NCBI GenBank assembly: GCA_002737635.1
Contig: NSIC01000004.1
Location: 1-39,881 of the forward strand
Origin: Acidimicrobium sp.
Lineage (GTDB): Bacteria; Actinomycetota; Acidimicrobiia; Acidimicrobiales; Ilumatobacteraceae
Length of the DNA: 39,881 nt
Direction of reading: 5' to 3'
Shown: positions 32,712 to 39,881 of the stretch, in pieces
Layout of the letters: each line of letters opens with the position of its first letter
Position numbering within the stretch: the stretch's first letter is position 1
Program-made: the position numbers and the translations under genes
The notes under the pieces: generated by a model
Told to the model about the DNA's origin: nothing
Databases searched by the model: none
What the model saw: only the letters and a program-made list of their open reading frames with translations

Positions 32712-35700
32712 CTATTTCGAGTTTTTGCTGGTCGAAGCCTTTGATTTTGCATTGGACTTTTTCGGCGCAACTGCCTTGCCGTTCGCCGCGGTCTTTTTCG
32801 GCGCAACTGCCTCGCCGTTCGCCGCAGTCTCATCCGGCGCAACTGCCTTGCCGTTCGCCGCAGTCTTATCCGGCGCAACCGGCGGATTATCCGTAGAGTC
32901 ACCTGCGGTTCCAGCACTTGATGCTGAGTCTGTTACAACCATAGATTTTTCAGATATCGAAATTTTGCCACTTTGTTCGACAATTACGACTTGATACGAG
33001 TTTTCACCCGCCGGATTGTCTGTAACTTTTAGCGCAGCCGCAGCCGCAGCCGGAACGCTACTAACCAAAATGCCGTTGCGATAAACATTTACAGTCGCGC
33101 CTGGTTTGGCAGCAATCTTAAAAGTAACTGCATTGCCAGCTGCTCGTGTGGGAGCCACAATTCGTAGTGTGTTTGCAGCAATTGGAGGCATCAGTTGACC
33201 CAATGTTGGTCGACGAACATTGTTGTTGAAATTGCCTGAATTGTTTGGCGGCAGAGTTGGCGGTACAGCGTTAGCCGGCACCGCGTTGTTAGGTGACGTG
33301 TTGCCAGGGACAGTGTTAATCGGCGCAGTACCAGTCGGAACTGTATTTGCTGGCGCAGTTCCAGTCGGAACTGTATTTGCTGGCACAGTCGTCGGCACAG
33401 TCGTCGGCACAGTCGTCGGCACAGTCGTCGGCACAGTCGTCGTTGTCGTTGTCGTTGTTGTCGTTGGTGCTGGTCGACTACCGCCACCGCCGCCACCACC
33501 ACCGCCACCACTACTTCCACCACCACCGCCGCCACCACTTGCTGGCGGAGTAGTGATTGGTGAACTGATGGATTGTGCAGGAGGTGTTGCACTAAGCAAC
33601 GAGTAGACGAGTTTGTTTGGCGAGCCAACTGGGTTGGCTATCAACTCAGATGTCGCCGTAGATGTGATCCAAGTTGTAACACGACTGACCGAAAGCGACC
33701 TATCGGCACTCAACGCCAAAGCGGCAACGCCTGCAACATGCGGCGACGCCATTGATGTGCCAGAAATAGTGTTCGTCGCAGAAGTCGAGGTATACCACGC
33801 CGAGGTGATGTTTGAGCCGGGAGCAAACACATCGACGCATGAACCGTAATTTGAATAACTTGCTCGCGCATCTGCCGATGTTGTTGCACCAACTGTGATC
33901 ACCGACGCTTCGGCGGCTGGCGAATAGTTGCAGGCATTTGCATTCGAGTTGCCGGCCGCCACGACAAACACGATGCCATCGGCAACGCCACGAGCAACAG
34001 CAAGATCAAGTGCAGCCGAGCGCGCACCACCAAGACTCATGTTGGCAACTGCTGGCACACCAGATTCGTGATGCGCAACAACCCAGTCGATGCCGGCTAT
34101 CACACCAGAAGTTGAGCCCGAACCAGCACAATCTAGAACTCGCACTGGCACGACGGTCGCTGCAGGTGCGACACCATAGTTGGTGCCGGCAACGGTGCCC
34201 GCAACATGGGTGCCGTGACCGTTGCAGTCTTGCGAGCCACGACTATCGGCGATTGAACTGAAACCAGAAACCACTCGACTGCCAAACTCACTATGGTTCG
34301 ACAACACACCGGTGTCAATGATGTAGACATTCACGCCAGCGCCTGAGAAGTTGCTGATGTAACGAGAGTTCAGCGGCAAGTTGCGTTGATCTATGCGATC
34401 TAAGCCCCACGACAATACAGAGATGCCCGATTCATCGCCGGCCGCCGGTACAACTGCAGACGAAGGACTCGATGGCAACGATGTGCCAATCGAGTTTGTC
34501 GCCGTCACCGTAAATGTGTAGCTAACGCCGTTGCTTAAGCCACGCACAACACACGACAATGAACCAGTCGTTGTGCAAGATTTGCTGCCCGGCGCTGATG
34601 TGACCGTGTATGCAGTGATTGCCGAGGCTCCATCACTAATAGGCGCAAGCCAATTAATCGTCGCAATTGAATCTCCTGCACTTGCTCGAACATTTTGAGG
34701 TGCATCTGGTGCTTGCGGAGTTGGCGCGACGGTGAATGCCCAGTTCAAACGCGTTGTACCTTTTTTGCCGCTATAACCATCGATTGCTACAAAATATGTC
34801 GTGCCTGCATTTACTGCGATTGAAACACGACTCCATAAACCAGATTCGCCAGTTGCATCGTCGTTAACAGCAATTGTTGTCAAGGCGTTAACACTGGCGC
34901 CCATATACGCGCCGAGAATCGTATCAAAGTCACTGCCGCTCGTCGTCAGCACGAGAGTGCCAGTCTCGGTGGCAACCCACTTGTACCAAATTGACGCCGC
35001 TGGTGCATAACCGCCGTGATTCGGCTCGCCTGTTTCGCGAGTTGCAGTAAGTGTCGAGCTAGATGAGTTGCCAGTCGAGTTCGTAACCGCAATCGCACCA
35101 GAGAACGGATCGTTCGCCAGCGAACTGATTGTCGTAACAGGTGAACTTTGTGTTGACCAGGCACCAGTGCCAACTTCGTTGGTTGCTGCAACTCTGAAAA
35201 TGTGACTCACGCCAGGGGTCAACGAGCGGATTACCGAGAAAGTCGACGCGCTAACGCCATCTGTGAGCGTTGTCCACGAGACACCCGAGTTTGTTGAATA
35301 TTGGATTGTGTAGTCACTGATTGGTGCGCCACCGTCAGTTGTAGGTTCTTCCCAATCGAGATCAAGTTGCCCGGTGCGTGCAGTCGCAATGACAGTTCTT
35401 GGCGCACCCGCCACGACTGGTGTCCATGGTGTGTAGGCCTCAGACGGTTCTGAAGGTTCGCCAATACCGATTGCATTTTTTGCACGCACCCTGAAAATAT
35501 GTGGCACGCCGTCTGTAAGCGGGCTGACGGTGCGCGCAACATTGGCGCAAACACAGCCGACAACGCCGGTATTGCCGTCCCATGTTGTCCAAGTTGTGCC
35601 GCTGTTTGTTGAATACTCAATGATGTAGTTGGTGAGTTCTGAGCCGCCGTTAAATGTTGGCGCTCCCCACTGAATTGAAACTCTGCGTGGCCCAATCGAA

Positions 35701-38231
35701 ACATCGTTAACACAACACGGGGCCGAAGGAATGCCAGGCGCAACAGCCGTTGTTGAGGTTGATGCAGTGCCGGTGCCTGAAATATTTATTGCACTGACCC
35801 TGAATATGTATGAGGTGGCATTGACCAAACCTGTAACTGTCGTCGAGCGAATTGTGCTTGTTGGGTCTGCGAATGTCGACCACGCCACACCAGCGTTCGA
35901 AGAATATTCAATTAGATAGTCACTAACCGAACTGCCACCATCTGAGACCGGTACCGTCCAACTTAAACCGATTTGATTCAATGCGATGTTTGTAACGCGA
36001 AGATCAAGAGGCGCACTTGGCACAACAATCGCCCACGGTGCACCAGAAGCAACACCTGATGGCTGACCTGTGCCAATGCTGTTAACTGCTTTGACTCTGA
36101 AAAAATAAGTTGTGCCGTTAGTCAGACCAGTGACTGTGGCTGTGGTTGAAGAAGAAACTCCATCATCGACAAGTGCGTAACCAGCGTTTATGTCAGTTGT
36201 GTATTCGACCAGATAGTCGGTGATTACCGAACCTCCATTTAGGGTTGGCGCTGACCAATTTAAACGCACACTTTGGTTGAGGGCAGTTGGCCGCAATGAA
36301 GTCGGCTCACCTGGAATGCCAGGAGTTGTGGCCACAACATTTGATGCGTCGCTAGTGCCCGCACCGCTAACTGCCTTCACTCTGAACGAGTAATTTGTCG
36401 CATTAGTTAAGCCAGTGACAGTTGCGCTCGTTAATGTCGAAACACCATCACTAAAAGTTGACCAAGAAGTGCCAGAGTTTGACGAGAATTCGATTAGATA
36501 ATCGGTGACGCTGCTGCCGTTATCGGTCGTTGGCGCAATCCATGTCAATTCGGCATTCGCATTGCCAGCAACAACGACTAAGTCGCGAGGTGTGCTCGGC
36601 GCAATCGGTGTTGGGGCGAGCCATGCTGACTTTGTGTAGAGAAAAAGATTTATCGACCCCGCACCAGGCGATGTCACGACATCGGGCGTGGCATAAGTAA
36701 TTAATTTTGCGGCGACTGAAGCCGGCGACATAGTCGGGTCGGCCTCAAGCAACAATGCTGCGGCGCCAGCGACATGCGGCGACGCCATTGACGTGCCCGA
36801 CAAACCACGCAATGAAGTCGACGAAGTGTGATACGCCGAGGTGATGCTCGAACCTGGTGCAAAAATGTCGAGACACGAACCGTAATTTGAATAACTCGCG
36901 CGCCCATCAACTGAAGTAGTCGCACCAACGGTTATCGCTGATGGTGCTGATGCTGGCGAATAACTGCAAGCCGAACGGTTGTTGTTGCCAGCAGCCACAA
37001 CCATCGTGATGCCATCGGCAACCGCGTTGGCAATTGCCATGTTGAGCGAACTCGAAAAACTGCCACCGAGACTCAAGTTGGCAACTGCAGGAGTGCCCGC
37101 GGCGTGATCGGTAATCGCCCAATTGACACCGGCAATAACATTTGACATGAAGCCACTGCCACGACAATTTAGAACGCGAACCGGTATCAAGCGAACCGAC
37201 TTGGCCACACCCGTAGTTGAACCACCGATTGTGCCGGCGACATGAGTGCCGTGCCCGTTGCAGTCTCGCGAACCATAACCATCAGCAATGGCGCCGTAGC
37301 CCGATTCAACTCGACCCGAGAATTCGACATGGTCAGGACGAATGCCCGTGTCAATGACATAAGCGGTGACGCCTGCGCCACCAAAGTTATATGTATACAT
37401 TTGGTTCAAGGTGTGGGTGCGCTGATCGATGCGATCTAAACCCCAAGAAGGCGGGTTGGCTTGATCGCCCTCGATCTCAATTACCTGGTTTGGTTCAATT
37501 GTTTCGACTCGCGGGTCTTTGCTGAGGCGCGCAACTTGAGATTCGCTCAACATCGCAACATAACCACTGATCGCTTGGGTGAATGCTTGGATAACTTCAC
37601 CACCTAACGCATTTTCAGCGGCGACGAACGCCTGCACATCAACATCTGGTCGCAACATCACGATCGAAGTGCCCTCGAGCGAGTCTTGCGAAGTAGTTGG
37701 GGGAACTGTCGTCGAGGTTGTAGCTGTTGCAGGAATCGTTGTCGTGCTCGAGCTAGTCGTCGAACTTGATGTGCTCGTCATCGTGGTCGAGCTAGTGGTC
37801 GAGCTAGTCGTCGAACTCGATGTCGAGGTTGAAGTCGTTGCAGGAATTGTCGTCGTAGTTGTAGAACTCGTCGAACTAGTCGTGCTCGTTGAAGTCGTTG
37901 TTGAATCTTCGTCGAGACGAATCACGCGATCAAGTTCGACAATTAAAACATCACGGTCGGCTTTAAGTCGGCGAACATCAGCAGCATCAAGTTCGGCGAC
38001 AAAACCATTTGCCGACCCGTCATAAACATCGCTGATCGAGTTGCCAAGACGCGCCTCTTTGGCAATTTTTGTTTGCAGATCTGCATTGCTCGACAACATC
38101 ACGATGTAGTCGCCCGTTGGCGCATCGGCGCCAGCAACTGGTGTTGGCAAAAATTGCAAACCTAAAGTTGCAACCATCGCAACCGACAGCCATGATCGCC
38201 ACTGTGACCGTTCAATTCGGGTTTGATTCAT
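32712..38231 (-). CDS. Giant secreted protein with two subtilisin (S8) domains, FN3 repeats and a basic tail
   Basis: 1839 residues. Order: signal peptide (1-35, ending PVAGA); inhibitor-I9-like propeptide (41-107); Thr/Ser-rich linker (110-180); second I9-like propeptide (188-254); S8 peptidase (263-535) with Asp294, His327, Ser481; five FN3 domains (545-1035); a pre-peptidase C-terminal-like beta domain (1038-1168); a sixth FN3 (1172-1262); a second S8 peptidase (1275-1547) with Asp1306, His1339, Ser1493; Gly-rich and Thr-Pro linkers (1564-1665); an Ig-like domain (1689-1766); and a Lys/Ala repeat tail (1784-1839). Both catalytic triads are intact, and each peptidase keeps four cysteines at matching positions, as in proteinase-K-like enzymes. 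No LPXTG or membrane anchor; the basic tail may bind the cell surface. GAGGAA lies before the ATG. Confidence 0.93.
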   Translation of the reverse strand: MNQTRIERSQWRSWLSVAMVATLGLQFLPTPVAGADAPTGDYIVMLSSNADLQTKIAKEARLGNSISDVYDGSANGFVAELDAADVRRLKADRDVLIVELDRVIRLDEDSTTTSTSTTSSTSSTTTTTIPATTSTSTSSSTTSSTTSSTTMTSTSSSTTSSSTTTIPATATTSTTVPPTTSQDSLEGTSIVMLRPDVDVQAFVAAENALGGEVIQAFTQAISGYVAMLSESQVARLSKDPRVETIEPNQVIEIEGDQANPPSWGLDRIDQRTHTLNQMYTYNFGGAGVTAYVIDTGIRPDHVEFSGRVESGYGAIADGYGSRDCNGHGTHVAGTIGGSTTGVAKSVRLIPVRVLNCRGSGFMSNVIAGVNWAITDHAAGTPAVANLSLGGSFSSSLNMAIANAVADGITMVVAAGNNNRSACSYSPASAPSAITVGATTSVDGRASYSNYGSCLDIFAPGSSITSAYHTSSTSLRGLSGTSMASPHVAGAAALLLEADPTMSPASVAAKLITYATPDVVTSPGAGSINLFLYTKSAWLAPTPIAPSTPRDLVVVAGNANAELTWIAPTTDNGSSVTDYLIEFSSNSGTSWSTFSDGVSTLTSATVTGLTNATNYSFRVKAVSGAGTSDASNVVATTPGIPGEPTSLRPTALNQSVRLNWSAPTLNGGSVITDYLVEYTTDINAGYALVDDGVSSSTTATVTGLTNGTTYFFRVKAVNSIGTGQPSGVASGAPWAIVVPSAPLDLRVTNIALNQIGLSWTVPVSDGGSSVSDYLIEYSSNAGVAWSTFADPTSTIRSTTVTGLVNATSYIFRVSAINISGTGTASTSTTAVAPGIPSAPCCVNDVSIGPRRVSIQWGAPTFNGGSELTNYIIEYSTNSGTTWTTWDGNTGVVGCVCANVARTVSPLTDGVPHIFRVRAKNAIGIGEPSEPSEAYTPWTPVVAGAPRTVIATARTGQLDLDWEEPTTDGGAPISDYTIQYSTNSGVSWTTLTDGVSASTFSVIRSLTPGVSHIFRVAATNEVGTGAWSTQSSPVTTISSLANDPFSGAIAVTNSTGNSSSSTLTATRETGEPNHGGYAPAASIWYKWVATETGTLVLTTSGSDFDTILGAYMGASVNALTTIAVNDDATGESGLWSRVSIAVNAGTTYFVAIDGYSGKKGTTRLNWAFTVAPTPQAPDAPQNVRASAGDSIATINWLAPISDGASAITAYTVTSAPGSKSCTTTGSLSCVVRGLSNGVSYTFTVTATNSIGTSLPSSPSSAVVPAAGDESGISVLSWGLDRIDQRNLPLNSRYISNFSGAGVNVYIIDTGVLSNHSEFGSRVVSGFSSIADSRGSQDCNGHGTHVAGTVAGTNYGVAPAATVVPVRVLDCAGSGSTSGVIAGIDWVVAHHESGVPAVANMSLGGARSAALDLAVARGVADGIVFVVAAGNSNANACNYSPAAEASVITVGATTSADARASYSNYGSCVDVFAPGSNITSAWYTSTSATNTISGTSMASPHVAGVAALALSADRSLSVSRVTTWITSTATSELIANPVGSPNKLVYSLLSATPPAQSISSPITTPPASGGGGGGGSSGGGGGGGGGGSRPAPTTTTTTTTTTVPTTVPTTVPTTVPTTVPANTVPTGTAPANTVPTGTAPINTVPGNTSPNNAVPANAVPPTLPPNNSGNFNNNVRRPTLGQLMPPIAANTLRIVAPTRAAGNAVTFKIAAKPGATVNVYRNGILVSSVPAAAAAALKVTDNPAGENSYQVVIVEQSGKISISEKSMVVTDSASSAGTAGDSTDNPPVAPDKTAANGKAVAPDETAANGEAVAPKKTAANGKAVAPKKSNAKSKASTSKNSK
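32758..32880. repeat. 36-bp tandem repeats in the protease tail
   Basis: Three full 36-base units (32758-32793, 32794-32829, 32830-32865) and a partial fourth encode a repeated 12-residue unit (VAPDKTAANGKA and variants with K/E changes). They form an in-frame minisatellite in the basic C-terminal tail. Confidence 0.85.
33322..33441. repeat. Two 30-bp and five 12-bp tandem repeats in the Thr-Pro linker
   Basis: Two 30-base units (33322-33351, 33352-33381; one mismatch) are followed directly by five identical 12-base units GGCACAGTCGTC (33382-33441), coding on the minus strand for repeated TTVP. All lengths are multiples of three, so copy-number change keeps the frame. Confidence 0.9.
33477..33542. 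repeat. Poly-glycine coding tract
   Basis: CCG/CCA triplet-rich DNA coding for about 20 glycines with a few serines (residues 1564-1585) between the second peptidase domain and the Thr-Pro linker; a flexible spacer prone to slippage. Confidence 0.8.
37692..37904. repeat. Low-complexity Thr/Ser linker coding region
   Basis: Degenerate short repeats built from GTCGAGCTAGTCGTC-like pieces encode a 70-residue Thr/Ser stretch between the two propeptide-like domains. Likely extended and possibly O-glycosylated. Confidence 0.75.
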
Positions 38232-38239
38232 CGTTCCTC

Positions 38240-38245
38240 AACCTA
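38240..38245 (-). promoter_or_regulatory. Putative -10 of the giant protease gene
   Basis: TAGGTT on the minus strand ends 8 bases before the ATG at 38231; the same hexamer recurs at 38260-38265. Only one may be used: the distal copy would give a short leader with the GAGGAA ribosome site. Confidence 0.35.
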
Positions 38246-38267
38246 CCCAACCCGTGTGCAACCTAAC

Positions 38268-38287
38268 TTTGAGCAAGCGTGCTCAAA
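38268..38287. promoter_or_regulatory. Perfect 8-4-8 palindrome, putative operator
   Basis: TTTGAGCA and TGCTCAAA are perfect arms around AGCG in the 145-base region between the giant protease gene and the peroxiredoxin gene. It overlaps the likely -35 region of the protease promoter and lies upstream of the peroxiredoxin -35. No T-run follows, so an operator is more likely than a terminator. Confidence 0.55.
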
Positions 38288-38305
38288 CAAAAACTCATCT
38301 TAAAG

Positions 38306-38336
38306 TTGACTAAATCACTCGGGATTCAGATATCCT
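38306..38336 (+). promoter_or_regulatory. Putative peroxiredoxin promoter
   Basis: TTGACT (38306-38311, 5 of 6) and TATCCT (38331-38336, 4 of 6) are separated by 19 bases, or by 17 if GATATC is used. A leader of about 35 bases then carries a strong AAGGAG (38363-38368) 8 bases before the ATG. Confidence 0.5.
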
Positions 38337-38376
38337 TGCTCACAGTTACAAACCCCGACATCAAGGAGAATCAAAA

Positions 38377-39009
38377 ATGTCTATTCGACTTGGCGACCTA
38401 GCCCCAGACTTCGTAGCCGAAACAACCCAAGGCACGGTCAACTTTCATGAGTGGCTCGGCGACTCATGGGGCGTGCTGTTCAGTCATCCAAAAGATTTCA
38501 CCCCAGTTTGCACCACCGAGTTGGGTTATGTTGCAAAAATCAAACCAGAGTTTGACAAGCGCAATGTCAAAGTCATCGGTCTCTCGGTTGACTCGGTCGA
38601 GTCGCACAACAAATGGGAAGCCGACATTGCCGAAACGCAAGGCACGCCCGTGAATTTCCCGATGATTGGTGACCCCGACCGCAAAGTCAGCAATCTTTAC
38701 GACATGATTCACCCGAACGCCAACGACACGCTCACCGTGCGCAGTGTGTTCGTGGTCGGACCAGATAAAAAAGTAAAACTATCGATCACCTACCCGGCAT
38801 CGACTGGTCGCAATTTTGACGAAATTTTGCGTGTGATCGATTCGTTGCAACTGACTGCGAAACACAAAGTCGCGACGCCGGCCAACTGGAAGAACGGCGA
38901 AGACGTGATCATCGGTGGCGCAGTCTCAGACGAAGACGCAAAAAAATTATTTCCACAAGGATGGAAAACGATTAAGAGTTATCTAAGAGTTCTTCCACAA
39001 CCAAAGTAA
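38377..39009 (+). CDS. 1-Cys peroxiredoxin (Prx6 type)
   Basis: Reduces hydrogen peroxide and organic hydroperoxides. 210 residues; the only cysteine is the peroxidatic Cys45 in HPKDFTPVCTTELG, so there is no resolving cysteine and an external thiol is needed. The Prx6-type C-terminal extension (from about residue 165) is present, with PANWKNGEDVIIG. It has a strong Shine-Dalgarno and a good promoter, unlike most genes here, which suggests high or inducible expression. Transcribed away from the giant protease gene and sharing a palindrome with it. Confidence 0.96.
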   Translation: MSIRLGDLAPDFVAETTQGTVNFHEWLGDSWGVLFSHPKDFTPVCTTELGYVAKIKPEFDKRNVKVIGLSVDSVESHNKWEADIAETQGTPVNFPMIGDPDRKVSNLYDMIHPNANDTLTVRSVFVVGPDKKVKLSITYPASTGRNFDEILRVIDSLQLTAKHKVATPANWKNGEDVIIGGAVSDEDAKKLFPQGWKTIKSYLRVLPQPK

Positions 39010-39026
39010 GGGTTCGCACCACGGCA

Positions 39027-39032
39027 TAGAAT
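39027..39032 (+). promoter_or_regulatory. Putative -10 of the ABC transporter operon
   Basis: TAGAAT (5 of 6 to consensus) ends 8 bases before the GTG start at 39041, giving the transporter its own leaderless promoter 17 bases after the peroxiredoxin stop. Confidence 0.5.
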
Positions 39033-39040
39033 TAGTCGCC

Positions 39041-39796
39041 GTGATCCAGACATCTCAAAATATCGACCCAGCAAATATTGCGGCGCGAGCTGATTCGGCG
39101 TCAAAAATATACGGCAAGGGCGAGAGCGAAGTTCGCGCGCTTGACAATGTCAGCGTCAGTTTTGAGCGCGGCAAGTTCAGCGCGATCATGGGTCCAAGTG
39201 GCTCGGGTAAATCAACCCTGATGCACTGCATCGCGGGTCTCGATGCGCTTACATCTGGCAGCGTTTTTATTGGCGACACCGACCTGTCGAAACTTAGCGA
39301 CAAAGAAATCACAAAACTGCGCCGAGAAAAAGTTGGGTTCGTCTTTCAAAGTTTCAACTTGATACCGACACTCAATGCATACGAGAACATCACCTTGCCA
39401 CTTTCGCTTGGCAAGTCCAAAGGTGACAAAGCATGGATTCAACAAGTCATCGACACGATCTCGCTCAACGATCGACTCGACCATCGCCCAAGCGAACTTT
39501 CAGGTGGTCAACAACAACGAGTCGCAGTTGCACGCGCTCTTGCGACACAGCCTGAAATTATTTTTGCCGACGAACCGACCGGTAACCTTGACTCAAAATC
39601 GGGTGGCGACATTCTTAAATTTATGCGCCGTGCCGTAACCGACTTGAAGCAAACCATCGTCATGGTGACTCACGACGCCGTATCGGCAAGTTATGCCGAC
39701 CGCATTGTGTTTCTCAGCGACGGCCATGTCGCCGGCGAAATGACCGATCCGACACCCGAAAAGGTTCTCGACTATCTAAAACACTTGGGCGAGTAA
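39041..39796 (+). CDS. ABC transporter ATP-binding protein, LolD/MacB type
   Basis: 251 residues, GTG start. Walker [12 protein letters not shown]-loop [16 protein letters not shown], signature [15 protein letters not shown], Walker [16 protein letters not shown], and switch His in VTHD. The FNLIPTL and EPTGNLD motifs place it with the LolD/MacB/FtsE branch that pairs with FtsX-like permeases rather than with importers. The following frame begins such a permease. Likely role is mechanotransmission-type export or lipoprotein/peptide handling at the membrane; the substrate is unknown. Confidence 0.95.
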   Translation: MIQTSQNIDPANIAARADSASKIYGKGESEVRALDNVSVSFERGKFSAIMGPSGSGKSTLMHCIAGLDALTSGSVFIGDTDLSKLSDKEITKLRREKVGFVFQSFNLIPTLNAYENITLPLSLGKSKGDKAWIQQVIDTISLNDRLDHRPSELSGGQQQRVAVARALATQPEIIFADEPTGNLDSKSGGDILKFMRRAVTDLKQTIVMVTHDAVSASYADRIVFLSDGHVAGEMTDPTPEKVLDYLKHLGE

Positions 39797-39804
39797 CCAC
39801 TTCA

Positions 39805-39881
39805 ATGTTTCGACTTTCGCTCAAAATGACCCTCGCCCGCAAAGGGCGTTTGTTGCTCACTTCGCTGGCGATTATTCTCGG
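39805..39881 (+). CDS. ABC permease, FtsX-like (N-terminus only, runs off window)
   Basis: ATG at 39805, 8 bases after the ATPase stop. The 25 visible codons read MFRLSLKMTLARKGRLLLTS then a hydrophobic AIILG start of a membrane helix, typical of MacB/FtsX-type permeases. The rest lies beyond the right edge. Confidence 0.8.
   Translation, partial: MFRLSLKMTLARKGRLLLTSLAIIL

Noticed and set aside
33382-33441. Five identical 12-base repeats as a possible CRISPR or iteron array
   Set aside because: The units are directly adjacent with no spacers, are multiples of three and encode TTVP in frame within the protease linker.
33220-33606. Plus-strand 128-codon Pro/Val-rich frame
   Set aside because: Antisense shadow of the Gly/Thr/Pro linker of the protease gene; no ribosome site and no family features.
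34380-37450. Two separate subtilisin genes rather than one
   Set aside because: The frame is continuous with no stop, start with ribosome site or promoter between the two domains, and FN3 domains bridge them.
37579-38025. Plus-strand 148-codon frame rich in Val/Glu
   Set aside because: It is the antisense of the Thr/Ser linker and propeptides of the giant protease; its composition is explained by the low-complexity coding on the other strand.
1-39881. tRNA, rRNA, transposon, prophage or attachment-site signals
   Set aside because: None seen by eye on either strand; nearly all sequence is accounted for by protein genes, and gaps are too short.

Overview
The window looks like a piece of a streamlined actinobacterial chromosome, most likely class Acidimicrobiia (freshwater/marine Ilumatobacter-like). 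This lineage is inferred from family content, since no database search was possible. Pointers to Actinomycetota are a four-cysteine WhiB regulator, a SenX3-RegX3-type two-component pair next to phoU, a DUF2342 metalloprotease-like protein, a mycobacterial-style AAA+/VWA chelatase-like pair and an exopolyphosphatase-like protein with a degenerate HD half. Base composition is moderate (near half G+C by eye). Genes are packed very tightly: no gene-free stretch exceeds about 150 bases, and convergent neighbours are separated by 0-29 bases or overlap.

Layout. 1-5877: galactoside use, with a GH36 alpha-galactosidase (running off the left edge) and lacZ on the minus strand, divergent from galT. 5831-9899: lipoprotein biogenesis, with lgt (minus) divergent from an M48 peptidase-lnt-galM operon; galM ties this operon back to galactose use. 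9955-15275: a glycan/lipid-type locus, with a GT4 glycosyltransferase, a methyltransferase and a QW-motif alpha/alpha-toroid protein (plus strand) facing a second methyltransferase and an LIC12162-family transferase (minus strand). 15342-20310: housekeeping mix with acyl-CoA thioesterase II, a moaE-small membrane protein-mreB operon, a DUF2342 protein and an MFS permease. 20346-27177: phosphate/polyphosphate block with phoU-senX3-regX3, ppk with a small unknown gene upstream, and ppx. 27207-28510: tatA, a formimidoyltransferase-like gene and whiB. 28629-32677: a VWA protein and its AAA+ partner with a one-domain class III nucleotidyl cyclase wedged between them. 32712-38231: one giant secreted protein carrying two complete subtilisin domains. 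38377-39881: a 1-Cys peroxiredoxin, then an ABC ATPase and the start of its permease.

Regulation that can be read from the bases: more than a dozen genes have a TAnnnT-like -10 hexamer 6-10 bases before the start codon and no Shine-Dalgarno, which suggests widespread leaderless transcription. Two GTTCAC boxes exactly 33 bases apart upstream of phoU resemble the actinobacterial PHO box of 11-base units. A perfect 8+4+8 palindrome lies between the giant protease gene and the peroxiredoxin gene. No tRNA, rRNA, CRISPR array, transposase or prophage gene was seen.
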